A stretch of DNA of 64,000 nt from Planctomycetota bacterium (GCA_028823345.1 JAPKBR010000002.1:1-64000), one strand, 5' to 3'. Counted from the first letter of the stretch, positions 16,192-25,434 are shown. Translations and numbers: made by a program. Notes: generated by a model not told the origin, from the sequence alone.

Positions 16192-17124
16192 TTGCGACGC
16201 GCTGACCTGTTTCAACTAACCCGCATCTCCTTGGCCCCCACTGCCATTGCCGATCCGATCGCTGGCATTTTGCTGGCAACCCACGGGGATCTCGCGGGGC
16301 CCAAGCTCCTGATTCTGATCCCCATGTCCCTTTGCTTGTTTCATGGGGGCATGGTCCTCAATGATTGGAGCGACCGAGACGCAGATCAGCTAACCCGCCC
16401 GGAGCGACCAATCCCCTCGGGCAGAGTGCCCGCCCGGTCGGCTTTACTTCTGGCCCTCGTCCTGCTCCTGGGTGCCGTCCTCCTGGGCTTTACACTCGAT
16501 CCCCGCACCGCCCTAGCCGCGGGAGTTTTAGCCTGCCTGATTGCCTTCTATGACATCTGGGGTCGCGGCGGTTGGCTTGGCCCCCTGAGCATGGGCTCCT
16601 GCCGTGCTGGAAACATCGCCTTGGCCTATGCAGCCACTCTTTGGAGTTTGGGCGAACCGACAAATCTGCTTGGGGAAGAGACCTTTCCCATGCGGTTGTG
16701 CGTGCCCCTGGCCTATGGCTTGTATGTGTTTTTGCTCAGTCGGTTTGCCCGGGCCGAAGACGGCGAAGCAGAGCTAGACCCCCTTGCTCTGCGGGGTTTC
16801 TTGCTCTTGGCCCTTACCCTGCTGCCCTTGCCCGCATTGGTCACCGGAATTAGTTTGCACAGCCCAGTGGGCGGAATCCTTGGGGCCATGCTGGCCCTGT
16901 CCGGCGGCCCTGGGCTCTGGCGAGCGGCAATGGATGCGACCCCCTGGACTCGATCCCGGGTCACCGAAACCGTGGGGCTATTACTGCGTCGGATGTTGCT
17001 AATCACCGGGTCGATTGCACTAGCCACAGCACCGCTTGGTTCCGTGGGGCTCTTGGGAGCCTTGGTGATTCTGGCGGGATACCCTCTTGCCCACAGCTTG
17101 CGCAAGATCGCTCCGCCAAGTTAA
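16192..17124 (+). CDS. UbiA-family membrane prenyltransferase (EboC-like)
   Basis: 310 residues with about eight to nine hydrophobic helices, starting at a TTG 28 bases after the protease gene. The first Asp-rich motif of the superfamily is intact, NDWSDRDAD (57-65), followed by TRPERPIPSGRV. The second motif region reads FYDIWGRGGWLGPLSMGSCRAGN, where the usual DxxxD is reduced and MGSCRAGN resembles EboC-type and archaeal lipid-type members. UbiA enzymes attach isoprenoid chains to acceptors (quinone precursors, hemes, chlorophylls, glycerophosphates) within the membrane. The acceptor here is unknown. Linkage to dxr supports an isoprenoid substrate. Confidence 0.8.
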   Translation: MRRADLFQLTRISLAPTAIADPIAGILLATHGDLAGPKLLILIPMSLCLFHGGMVLNDWSDRDADQLTRPERPIPSGRVPARSALLLALVLLLGAVLLGFTLDPRTALAAGVLACLIAFYDIWGRGGWLGPLSMGSCRAGNIALAYAATLWSLGEPTNLLGEETFPMRLCVPLAYGLYVFLLSRFARAEDGEAELDPLALRGFLLLALTLLPLPALVTGISLHSPVGGILGAMLALSGGPGLWRAAMDATPWTRSRVTETVGLLLRRMLLITGSIALATAPLGSVGLLGALVILAGYPLAHSLRKIAPPS

Positions 17125-17160
17125 TCAGAATCGGTCCAACTCCGCGCAGGCTTAAGAAGT

Positions 17161-18405
17161 TCAGCCCTGCAACCTGCGGCGCACAAATTCCCGCGCCTCA
17201 TCTTGAGTGCTCACTCGTCCGCGCAGTTGCTCCCCTTCTAGCTCGTACAAAATGGTCCCCATGAGGGGCCCACGCTCGACCCCAAGCCTAGCTAGCTCTT
17301 CTCCGTTGAGAAGAGATTCCACTTCCAGGGTTGCGCCCTTCGTCCACTCGAGCAAGCGCTCAAGCGGAGCGGGGTCAGCATCTTGGGCTTGGCAGCGGGC
17401 CCGTGCCAGAGTCAAGCCACCTGCGCCATGGACCCCACGTAGGGCCCGGGCCAAGTCTGCGGGATCCCTGTTTTCCTCGGCCGCAAGCTGAACGGATAAC
17501 GCCCGTGCCTGCCAGATCTCCACCAAACCCCGGCGCTGCTCCCGCGCAAGGGGCAGGGAATCCAAAAGGGCAGCTTGCCCTTGATCCCCGGGATCCAAAA
17601 ATGCCGCTAAAAGGGTGAGTGGTTTCACCGAGCTCTCCTCTTGCAGAGCGGCGATGGTCCGAACCCGAAGCTCCTCGTCACCGGCAGGCAACTGAGGCAA
17701 GGCAGAACCCAGAAGAGAACACTCCACCAGGATCTCCATTGCTCTGGCCGGATCAGGACCCGAGCAGACCTTGACCAGCTCGTCGAGCACCCGCTCTGGA
17801 CTCACCCGTTGGAGGCCGGGAGCCACAGCTAGAGCAGCGGCATGCAGACCAGGGGCAGGCTGAAGTCCCAAGTTCGCCTCGAAGCGTGCCATACGCATCA
17901 AGCGTAAGGAGTCCTCCTCAAATCGTTTCTGTGCGTCCCCAACGGCACGGAGAATTCCGGCCTCCAAATCCTGCATGCCATTGGTGGGGTCGAGACGCGT
18001 TCCATCCAGGGGGTCGAGGTAGAGCGCATTGCAGGTGAAATCCCGCCGAGTAGCGTCCATCTCGGCCGATGAATCTAATTGGACTTCTGCTGGATGCCGT
18101 CCATCCACGTAGGCCCCCTCGGAGCGAAACGTGGCCAACTCGAAATCAAAGCGCCCTTGCAAGACGCGCATCACGCCAAAAGCCTTGCCCACGGCTACCG
18201 TGCGGGGAAAGAGCCGCTCCACCTCGTCAGGCGTTGCTTTGCTGACCATATCCAAGTCATGGGGGCTTCGCCCCAGGACCAGGTCGCGCACGCAGCCCCC
18301 CACCAACCAGGCCCGATGGCCCGCCTGCGACAGAACACGGGCCACATCCCTCGCCGCTGCGAGGGCATCGGGGTTCAACCCCTGGCTCCATGAATCTTTC
18401 TGCAT
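17161..18405 (-). CDS. cca: tRNA nucleotidyltransferase / CCA-adding enzyme
   Basis: 414 residues of the class II nucleotidyltransferase (PcnB/Cca) family, which builds or repairs the 3' CCA of tRNAs from CTP and ATP. The head domain shows VGGCVRDLVLGRSPHDLDMVS, where GG and DxD are the nucleotide and metal sites, then FATFR-like FELATFRSE and DATRRDFTCNALYLDP, then the neck motif FEEDSLRLMRMARFEANLGL. No HD hydrolase domain is evident. In some bacteria CCA- and A-adding roles are split, so A- or CC-adding specificity cannot be excluded. No other copy is in the window. The promoter is probably leaderless (TAGGCT six bases before the ATG). Confidence 0.92.
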   Translation of the reverse strand: MQKDSWSQGLNPDALAAARDVARVLSQAGHRAWLVGGCVRDLVLGRSPHDLDMVSKATPDEVERLFPRTVAVGKAFGVMRVLQGRFDFELATFRSEGAYVDGRHPAEVQLDSSAEMDATRRDFTCNALYLDPLDGTRLDPTNGMQDLEAGILRAVGDAQKRFEEDSLRLMRMARFEANLGLQPAPGLHAAALAVAPGLQRVSPERVLDELVKVCSGPDPARAMEILVECSLLGSALPQLPAGDEELRVRTIAALQEESSVKPLTLLAAFLDPGDQGQAALLDSLPLAREQRRGLVEIWQARALSVQLAAEENRDPADLARALRGVHGAGGLTLARARCQAQDADPAPLERLLEWTKGATLEVESLLNGEELARLGVERGPLMGTILYELEGEQLRGRVSTQDEAREFVRRRLQG

Positions 18406-18411
18406 CCTGGA

Positions 18412-18439
18412 AGCCTAGCCCCCAGGACTCTACTGTTCA
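18412..18439 (-). promoter_or_regulatory. Leaderless-type promoter of cca
   Basis: Minus strand: TGAACA (18434-18439), a 16-base spacer, TAGGCT (18412-18417), then six bases and the ATG at 18405. No Shine-Dalgarno sequence. Same geometry as the SET, AIM24 and tolC-like genes. Confidence 0.5.
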
Positions 18440-18481
18440 CCATCCGGCTCCCCTCTTCTTGGATTGAGCCCGCGCTCCACG

Positions 18482-19000
18482 ATGACTTCACCAGCACCAA
18501 TCCCCTCTGAATCCCCCGCCGGCACCCGGGCGAACCAGCCCCCAAATCCGCCCACAAGCCTATTGCTTGCTGCCGTGGGCTTGGTCGTGGTCCTGATTTC
18601 CATGCCTTGCCTGGCCCAATGGGCCGCAGTGAACAACCAAGAGGATGCAGCCAAGGCCGTGCAAGTTCTCGGGCCCCTTTTGGCCGCAGCCCCGGCAGCA
18701 CACACCCTGGGCACCCTGATGCATTCGACTCCTCTCCTGCGCCATCGCTTCAGCGACGCGCGGCTTTTTGGCACTGGGCACATGGTGGAACACCACGGAT
18801 ATCTCCTGCAACGGGCCGAGGGCGGGATCCTGTTTGCCTGGCCCCGCCAGAGCGGGCGCACGGGACAAGCCATCTACGCATGGACTTCGGACGCCGGCTT
18901 GATGGCCCTATCCAAGGGAAACGGCCGTTGGAGTGGACTCGGCGGAATGCCGTCCCCGGCAGTGCTAACCTTGCCCGGCTGGCAGCGCCTGAACGACTAG
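18482..19000 (+). CDS. Small membrane-anchored protein of unknown function
   Basis: 172 residues from the ATG at 18482; an upstream TTG at 18464 in the same frame would add six. After a Pro/Ser-rich cytoplasmic stretch comes one transmembrane helix (SLLLAAVGLVVVLISMPCLA, about residues 25-45), then an exported domain. Its last third, with FAWPRQSGRTGQAIYAWTSDAG and a closing GRWSGLGGMPSP, looks like the beta-rich ends of pilin-like exported proteins seen in planctomycetes, but I cannot name a family. Its TAG and that of the convergent FG-GAP gene are the two strands of one CTAG (18997-19000). Confidence 0.6.
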   Translation: MTSPAPIPSESPAGTRANQPPNPPTSLLLAAVGLVVVLISMPCLAQWAAVNNQEDAAKAVQVLGPLLAAAPAAHTLGTLMHSTPLLRHRFSDARLFGTGHMVEHHGYLLQRAEGGILFAWPRQSGRTGQAIYAWTSDAGLMALSKGNGRWSGLGGMPSPAVLTLPGWQRLND

Positions 19001-22000
19001 TCTCCCTGCTTCGAATCTTTGAGATCCGACTTTACGCTACGGGCCAAATCGGTTTCCCCATTGCGTTCGAGATAGCTCGCGATTGCTTCGAGGGGGCGCT
19101 CGGGATGAATGCGCAACCAATGGCCGCCGCTCAAGCGCGTGGGGTAACGGCCCAGGGGTTCGCTGCCCATGGCCTCCAAATCTTGCAGCACTGCATCTGC
19201 GGAAACATCGGGGCCTAGGTGCAAGACAGCCATACGTCCTTCCGCATCGAATAGAGCCACGATCGGCAGTTCGAGCTTTTCGTAGGGTCCAATGGTTAGC
19301 CCAACGAGAACATCCACCAGTCCCCGAAAGCGCGTGTCCGCCCGGCCACCCAATTCAGAAAGGCCGGACTCTGCCATGTCCGCACGAATCCAGTCCAAAG
19401 CTTGGGGTTCGTCGAGGGATACCGGGTGCACGTGAATGTTCCCCGCCTCAAGACGTGATTTTTGCGCAGCAAATTCGCGCAGCAACTCCCGTGAAGGATC
19501 GTCCCAACCAGCCCAGGCCACCACAGCCATCGGGCCCCCGGTTGACCCGGTTTCAATGCTTGGACCCTCAAATCGCGGCAATTTCCAGCCGCTCCAGGGG
19601 ATCGTCACCAACAGGGGCACACGGGATCGGCGGGGACGTAAACCGTCAGCAATCCGCGCAGTTTGAGTCACGGCCTTTGGCGAACGCGAGGGGTCCTTGA
19701 GCACCCGGCCGTCCTGATGTAGACGCAGCATCTGGTCCACGGGAACTGATCCGTACTCTTGGACTTGTCCGTTGGGCCAACGCACCCGCACCCCTTGGAT
19801 ATCCTGGGCAGAGCCCAGACCAAAGTGCAGACGTTTGCTGCCCGAGGCCAAATAGCCTTCTCCCGCGTGAACCGTACGGGTATTGCTGTGGCCCGAGGCC
19901 TTCACCGTGACCTCAGCGCCCACGCCCTCAGTGTTCGGGGCCAGACCCACGAGCTCAATGCTGACAAAATGTCCTGGGGATTGGTGGGTGTTGCGCATCA
20001 CACGCAGCAAAGGAGCGGTACGGTTCTTAGTGACCAGATCCAGCCGGCCATCCCCATCCAAATCCATGGCAACGGCCGAACGCCCGTCTTCCACGTGATC
20101 CAACCCCAGGGCAGCACTCACGTCCACAAAACGCCCCCGGGCATTCCAGTAGGCATGATTGGGTTCATTACCCGCAAATGACCAGCCCTCTACTTGACCG
20201 AGGTGCGTCAGAAATTGCCAGTTGCGTTGGTACTCTTGGCTGATTGGTCCGGTGGCGGGAGAAGACTCCACCACCACGCGCCAAAAATAGCTGGCCGCTT
20301 CCTGGTCGGTCCACATGGTGGTGAACCCATTGGGCACAAAGGCATCACTCCACCCATCGTTGTCAAAGTCCATCAGGATCGAACCCCAAGACCAGCCTCC
20401 GGGTGAAAGTCCCATGGCCATGGATGCATCCTCGAACTTGCCTACTCCACTACCCAAAAGAAGGGTGTTGCCAGCGGCGTGGTGGTGGTACAAGCGGCGC
20501 ACTCCCTCTGGGTGGCGTTGCATGAAGCGATCTTCCCGGGTGACTCGTGAACCAGCTGCAGACCACATATTCGAGATGTAGAGGTCGCTGAACCCATCGC
20601 GGTTCACATCTGCAGCAGAAACCCCCATGCCCGCAGCCATGTCGAGGCTGCCCGTAAGCTCCGCCACGTCCTTGAACTTGCCGCCTTCATTGCGATAAAG
20701 GTTGTTGCGCCCAAAGTCATTGGTCACATATAGGTCCAGATCTCCATCCCCATCGAGGTCATGCCAAAGGGCCGCTAAACTGTAACGATCATTGCCTTGT
20801 CCAAGACCGACCTGCGCAGTCTGGTCCGAGAACGCGTGATCCCCATCATTGCGCCAGTAGTGGTTTGCAGCCCCGTTCTGGGCATCGTGATAGGGCAGGG
20901 GCGGACTGGCTTGGTGGTCCCCCCGGTGATAGCGAGTGTCGTAGAGGTCCAAATCCCCATCTCCATCCGCATCGCCCGCCACGATCGAGTAGACCTGCGC
21001 ACCGCCCTCGCCTTCTAGAGCCGTGTGTGTAGGAAAACGCCCTTGGCCATCGTTCCAAAGCACCACAACAGAATCAAAGATCCCCAGGATCACATCCCGC
21101 GCACCGTCCCCATCGAGATCACACACAAGAACACCTGCGGTGTCCTCAAGAATATCGGCCCCGTGACCGGCGGGAGCATCCACAAAACCGCCACTTGCTT
21201 GGGCAAGTAAATAGTGGTTGGGCCTTCCGGAGTGGCGCCCCACGTAGAGGTCCTCGAGACCATCGCCATTCAGGTCCCCTACTCCAATTCCGTGCATCCC
21301 AAGGGCCACAGCCGAAGCAGCCACCTGAACATCCATACGACGGGTGTGTTCCACGGCACCAAGTAGGTTGGCCGCGCCCCCAATAGAAGTCCCAGCTAGG
21401 GAAGCCCGGGTGATTTCCTGGTAGATCGGCGCTTTCAACCGGGTCTCTTGCAGGTGGCTTGACTCAATGCCCAAGAGCAAGAAACGTCGGGCAAAGCGCC
21501 AATTCATGGCCACCGTCACGTCACGCTGAAGGGATTCATCGGGGCGCGTTGTGTCCTTAGTGATGCCGCCAATCCTGATTCGTAAGGTGGTCTGCCAGAT
21601 CGCGTCACCGAGGGGTTTCACCTGCAAGCAATGGACCATGATGCGCGCCGTGGTCCGTTGCCAGGGCTGGAGCAAGTCAGTGAAGAGGCCCAGAACCTCT
21701 TCCGCACCAAACGACCCACTCCCTTTCCCTTCGCGCACGGAGAGATCACCTAGGGGGCCGACCGCGGCCCATTCCGTGGGCACGATGGCGCAAGCTGTGG
21801 TGAAGCGACCACCCATGAGACCCGTGAGGTTCTCGGGACGCTCCGCAAGGATCTCACCCAGAAGGTATTTGAGGGCGTCTTCGCTGCGTTCAGCCACGGC
21901 TTCGGATTGCCACTGGTCTCCCTGCGGGCCCGGATCCAAGCGGACCCTCAGGTCATTCCAAGAAGCCTTGGAACTGGCCAGGCTGTCGGCAAAAAGGCGT

Positions 22001-22137
22001 GCAGGAGCTACCGGGCGTTGGAAGTCCGTCGCTTCCTGGGTGCTGGACCCGCCAGGATCGACCTGAGGCTTACCCCCGTCGTCGCTACAGCCGGTACTGA
22101 AGGCCAGTATGAGGGGGATGAGGATGAGCTGTCGCAT
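18997..22137 (-). CDS. FG-GAP/VCBS repeat lipoprotein with ASPIC/UnbV domain and thioredoxin-like end
   Basis: 1,046 residues from the ATG at 22137, chosen because it begins a lipoprotein signal (MRQLILIPLILAFSTGC). At least seven calcium-binding FG-GAP repeats are readable, for example DLNGDGLEDLYVG, DLDGDGARDVILG, DADGDGDLDLYDT, DLDGDGDLDLYVT, DVNRDGFSDLYIS, DFDNDGWSDAFVP and DLDGDGRLDLVTK. They should form a beta-propeller outside the inner membrane. An ASPIC/UnbV domain follows (GVGAEVTVKASG, GEGYLASGSKRLHFGLG, VRWPNGQVQEY). The last 200 residues resemble a thioredoxin/redoxin fold (LPIVALFDAEGRMAVLHLG) without CxxC. Third gene of an operon with a HEAT-repeat and a TolC-like protein; role unknown. 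Confidence 0.85.
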   Translation of the reverse strand: MRQLILIPLILAFSTGCSDDGGKPQVDPGGSSTQEATDFQRPVAPARLFADSLASSKASWNDLRVRLDPGPQGDQWQSEAVAERSEDALKYLLGEILAERPENLTGLMGGRFTTACAIVPTEWAAVGPLGDLSVREGKGSGSFGAEEVLGLFTDLLQPWQRTTARIMVHCLQVKPLGDAIWQTTLRIRIGGITKDTTRPDESLQRDVTVAMNWRFARRFLLLGIESSHLQETRLKAPIYQEITRASLAGTSIGGAANLLGAVEHTRRMDVQVAASAVALGMHGIGVGDLNGDGLEDLYVGRHSGRPNHYLLAQASGGFVDAPAGHGADILEDTAGVLVCDLDGDGARDVILGIFDSVVVLWNDGQGRFPTHTALEGEGGAQVYSIVAGDADGDGDLDLYDTRYHRGDHQASPPLPYHDAQNGAANHYWRNDGDHAFSDQTAQVGLGQGNDRYSLAALWHDLDGDGDLDLYVTNDFGRNNLYRNEGGKFKDVAELTGSLDMAAGMGVSAADVNRDGFSDLYISNMWSAAGSRVTREDRFMQRHPEGVRRLYHHHAAGNTLLLGSGVGKFEDASMAMGLSPGGWSWGSILMDFDNDGWSDAFVPNGFTTMWTDQEAASYFWRVVVESSPATGPISQEYQRNWQFLTHLGQVEGWSFAGNEPNHAYWNARGRFVDVSAALGLDHVEDGRSAVAMDLDGDGRLDLVTKNRTAPLLRVMRNTHQSPGHFVSIELVGLAPNTEGVGAEVTVKASGHSNTRTVHAGEGYLASGSKRLHFGLGSAQDIQGVRVRWPNGQVQEYGSVPVDQMLRLHQDGRVLKDPSRSPKAVTQTARIADGLRPRRSRVPLLVTIPWSGWKLPRFEGPSIETGSTGGPMAVVAWAGWDDPSRELLREFAAQKSRLEAGNIHVHPVSLDEPQALDWIRADMAESGLSELGGRADTRFRGLVDVLVGLTIGPYEKLELPIVALFDAEGRMAVLHLGPDVSADAVLQDLEAMGSEPLGRYPTRLSGGHWLRIHPERPLEAIASYLERNGETDLARSVKSDLKDSKQGD

Positions 22138-22163
22138 GGGGTGCAGACGGCATACGGGACGGG

Positions 22164-23867
22164 TCACTCGCGCATAAAACGCATATCGCCATACCACTGC
22201 CACAGCATGCATTGTAGAGCCGGACGAACAACAATATGAGTGGTTTCCTTGTAGACCCATTCGATTCGAGGGGCCATCCGGGAGGCAGGGCCCATGACCG
22301 CCAAGCGGTCCGCAAGATAGAGCACCTCGTAGGGACGGGCAATGGGGTCTGCCCCAGCGGGCTCGTTCAGCATGGCCTCCAGCAGGATTTCACGACTCTG
22401 GTCCGAATGGTCTTGCCAAATCCACTCGATCAGGGCGAGGCGCCGAAATGGTTCGGACTCATGAATGAGTTGCTCCCTCAGGAAGGCCTGGCCGATCGGG
22501 CCGGTATTCCAAATTTGGCCGCACAGATAGCGGAAAGGGGCCTGGCCCTTAACCCTGCCTATCAGGGAACTTTCCGCTGCCCAGAGCAGATCCACCGCGT
22601 CCTGGGAAGGGATCATGGCCACGGATTGAATCAAGGACAGGTGACGCGCCCGTTGAGGGTTGGCGGCGAGTTCCTCCTTAAGCAAGACCAGAGCCTCTGA
22701 CACAGCTTCAGGGTTTGCCCCCCAAGCAGGGCGCAAGCGCCTGATACCCGCTGCACGTTCACCGTCGGTGCCTCGCAAGAGCTGCAGGGCATGTTGACGG
22801 GCTTCGGGGTCACCCAGTAAGAGCAATTCGCTCACGCAAAGGTCCCGCACTTCGACCGCCGGATCCGCAAGGCCCAAACGCAACAATTGGGCGCGCCGGT
22901 CTAAGTCTCTGATGCTACGGATCACGCCCACAGCCCCAAGGCGTACTTCAAGTCGTTGGTCGTGCAACAGGGCCTCTTCGGCCGGGGCGTCCAGGCCCAC
23001 GCGGCCCAAGGCATCGAGAGCCATGGCCGCCAGCCGTGGGTGTTCACCCTGGGCAATGGAGAGCAACTCCTCCATCAGGATTTGATTGCCCTGCGCCGCA
23101 GCCGGGGCAATGAGATAGAGCCTAGTTGAAGGGTTCACATCGTGAAAATCAGCGGCTTTACCAAAAGCCTCGGCGAGCACGGGATCCGTCACGAGCGTCA
23201 CATGCATGCAGAACTGGGCATACAAATCAGCATGGTGTCCCATCTGCAACCACTTAAGGGCGTCGGCCAAAAAGCGGTCGGGGTCCATCGCATACAAAGC
23301 CTTGCAGAACGAGACCTTGGTGGACGGGTTCCGGCTGTTATCCATCCAACGGAAAACATTGTCGTAATCCTCGGGCATTCCGTGGCGGGTCATTCCATCT
23401 GCCGCCGCCATGCGCAGGGGATCCGCCGCGTGGTCCATCCCGCTGCGCAAGATGGTCAGACCTGCGGGATCATCCATCAGGGCGCAGACTTCCACTACGT
23501 TCTTGAGAACCCCCTGTAGAAAAGGGTCCGAGGCGCATTGATCAAACAAACGGCGCAACTCCGGCATAGCTTCTGCCCCGATGGCAGCGAGTTCCCGGGT
23601 GGCTGCCTGCAGAGGTTCACGGGTACCCATTTCGAGCTTGGAAACCAGCACAGGGATCATGTCCGAAGTATCCCCCTGGAATGGGAGGCCGATAAAGCAC
23701 TCATCCGTCAACCGCCGAATGCGCACATCCTGCTGTAGTTCATGCTCGAGGGACACGGGAATGGTTTCGCTGGTATTCCAGCCACGCCAGGCCATCAGGC
23801 CGATCACCACCAACATCACAACTGCAGGCCAGCGGGCGCCTAAACGCTTTTCACTTTTCTCACTCAT
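22164..23867 (-). CDS. Membrane-anchored HEAT-repeat protein
   Basis: 567 residues from the ATG at 23867, one base after the TGA of the tolC-like gene (TGATATG). Residues 1-12 are charged, followed by one transmembrane helix (WPAVVMLVVIGLMAWRGW), so the rest is periplasmic. The body is a run of HEAT-like helix pairs (MAALDALGRVGLDAPAEEALL, GLADPAVEVRDLCVSELLLLG, ARQHALQLLRG). It has no enzymatic motif and probably works as a scaffold for the outer-membrane TolC-like and FG-GAP partners encoded on either side (inference from gene order). The open frame extends 63 codons further upstream into tolC, but that part is not protein-like. Confidence 0.75.
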   Translation of the reverse strand: MSEKSEKRLGARWPAVVMLVVIGLMAWRGWNTSETIPVSLEHELQQDVRIRRLTDECFIGLPFQGDTSDMIPVLVSKLEMGTREPLQAATRELAAIGAEAMPELRRLFDQCASDPFLQGVLKNVVEVCALMDDPAGLTILRSGMDHAADPLRMAAADGMTRHGMPEDYDNVFRWMDNSRNPSTKVSFCKALYAMDPDRFLADALKWLQMGHHADLYAQFCMHVTLVTDPVLAEAFGKAADFHDVNPSTRLYLIAPAAAQGNQILMEELLSIAQGEHPRLAAMALDALGRVGLDAPAEEALLHDQRLEVRLGAVGVIRSIRDLDRRAQLLRLGLADPAVEVRDLCVSELLLLGDPEARQHALQLLRGTDGERAAGIRRLRPAWGANPEAVSEALVLLKEELAANPQRARHLSLIQSVAMIPSQDAVDLLWAAESSLIGRVKGQAPFRYLCGQIWNTGPIGQAFLREQLIHESEPFRRLALIEWIWQDHSDQSREILLEAMLNEPAGADPIARPYEVLYLADRLAVMGPASRMAPRIEWVYKETTHIVVRPALQCMLWQWYGDMRFMRE

Positions 23868-23868
23868 A

Positions 23869-25398
23869 TCAATTATCCCCGTCGAGGGCGCCCTGAACAG
23901 CAAGCAAACGGGCCTGGGCCTTGACGTATTCCACCCTAGATTGGAGTTCGTTCCGCCGGGCCTCAACAAAGTCCCGCTGGAATTCCAAAACCTGATAGTT
24001 GGTGGACAGCCCTTCATCGTAGCGAAGCTGTTCCGCCTCAAATTGTCGTCTGGCAAGGGTCAAGCTACTCACCGCGGCGCGCACGGCTTCGGTGCGGTAA
24101 AGCAAATCCCGGACCGCGGCCCGCACCTCCGCAAGAACCGACATTTCGAGTCGGTCGTACTCCAGGTTCGCGATCTTCATGCGCGTTTCCGCCGCCTGGG
24201 CTCCTCGCGTGGCGGCGGTATTGCCAATAGGCATGTTCCAAGTCAATTTCGCTGACCATCCGGGGAATTCCCAGGCCACCGTGTCATCGATGGCCGCGGA
24301 AGTTGAATCTGACTGACCATCGCTATTGGCTTGCAGTTCCAAATCCAACCCCGAGAGCCTTTCGGAACGGGAACGTAGCACTGAAATGTGGACCCGCTCC
24401 ACCGCAATCCTCTGCTGGCGCAAATCACTGCGAAGGTCGATCGCGGTGACGAAGGCATCGGCCCAATCCCCCACGCCCTCAGATGAAACCGTTTCGGGCA
24501 AGCCCGTGGTTGGCATCAGCGTGCGATCCCAAAGAGCGTGTTCTCCCTCGTCAAGTAGGATCAGCTTGAGGTCATCAGCGCGGCTATCCAGATCTTTTTC
24601 CGCCAAGAGCAAGGCCTCTATTCGAGTGGCGGTTTCCGCTTCCGCTTGCAGCACCTCCACCTCCGTGCCGACTCCTGCCTGCCATTCCCGATTGCGCTTG
24701 TCCACCAACTCAAGGCCCAGGCGCAAGGAGCTGGCCGCCACTCGCCACTGCTCACGTGCGGCAACAAGGTCCCAATAGGCATTGTGTACGCTTTCGATTA
24801 ACGCATGGCGCTCCCCCCTGCGGCCTTCACTGGCCGTAACCCAATCGAGACGACGTTCCCGTTGGGTCGCCGTGGCGTAGTCTTCCCAGGCGCCCCGGAG
24901 AAGAGGCTGAACATAAGTCACGCCCAGGGCACTACGATTGAATTCATCCCCCACCGCAAAGGAACTGTTTGTGACTTGGCTGGTGGTGTTAAAATCAAGA
25001 CTGAAACTGCCGCCAGTGGAAAGGGGGCGGCTCAAGCTCATGTTGGCCACGCCCATGCTCGAGTCAATCGAGGTCAGGCCTTCATCGAATGAGTTGCTGG
25101 GCGGGGACTCGCTCTCTCCGTAGGAAAGCAGAGTCGTCAGATCCCAATCAAACGAACCCCAGGACCCTAGGTGGTCGAAGCTTGCGGCTTGTTCCTCTAG
25201 CACAGCCTTCCGCAGACCAAGGTTGCTCCTAAGGGCGAGCTCCACCGCCGTCTCAAGGGTTAGATCCAGGCTCGAGGAGTGATCACTCCGGGGCCCGGCG
25301 AGCAGGGTCGAAGCCAGGTCTTGAGGCTGGGTGGAAGACGGATCTTGGGGGAACAGGATGCTTCCGATAAATAGGCTACCGCAGAGGGTCACTTGCAT
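23869..25398 (-). CDS. TolC-family outer-membrane efflux protein
   Basis: 509 residues. An N-terminal export signal (MQVTLCGSLFIGSILF) is followed by the typical OEP pattern of long helices with heptads and two duplicated halves: LTLETAVELALRSNLGLRKAVLEEQ at the start, the AYWDLVAAREQWRVAASSL helix, VEVLQAEAETATRIEALLLAEKDL and, in the second half, DLRSDLRQQRIAVERV and YEGLSTNYQVLEFQRDFVEARR-like segments. TolC proteins form trimeric export ducts across the outer membrane. The usual adaptor (HlyD/RND-MFP) and pump genes are absent; instead HEAT-repeat and FG-GAP genes follow. First gene of the operon, with a leaderless-type promoter. Confidence 0.87.
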   Translation of the reverse strand: MQVTLCGSLFIGSILFPQDPSSTQPQDLASTLLAGPRSDHSSSLDLTLETAVELALRSNLGLRKAVLEEQAASFDHLGSWGSFDWDLTTLLSYGESESPPSNSFDEGLTSIDSSMGVANMSLSRPLSTGGSFSLDFNTTSQVTNSSFAVGDEFNRSALGVTYVQPLLRGAWEDYATATQRERRLDWVTASEGRRGERHALIESVHNAYWDLVAAREQWRVAASSLRLGLELVDKRNREWQAGVGTEVEVLQAEAETATRIEALLLAEKDLDSRADDLKLILLDEGEHALWDRTLMPTTGLPETVSSEGVGDWADAFVTAIDLRSDLRQQRIAVERVHISVLRSRSERLSGLDLELQANSDGQSDSTSAAIDDTVAWEFPGWSAKLTWNMPIGNTAATRGAQAAETRMKIANLEYDRLEMSVLAEVRAAVRDLLYRTEAVRAAVSSLTLARRQFEAEQLRYDEGLSTNYQVLEFQRDFVEARRNELQSRVEYVKAQARLLAVQGALDGDN

Positions 25399-25404
25399 GG
25401 GCGC

Positions 25405-25434
25405 AGGTTAGCGTGAATGAGGGCGTTCTGCCCA
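25405..25434 (-). promoter_or_regulatory. Leaderless-type promoter of the tolC-HEAT-FG-GAP operon
   Basis: Minus strand: TGGGCA (25429-25434), an 18-base spacer, TAACCT (25405-25410), six bases, then the ATG at 25398. No Shine-Dalgarno sequence. Confidence 0.5.
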
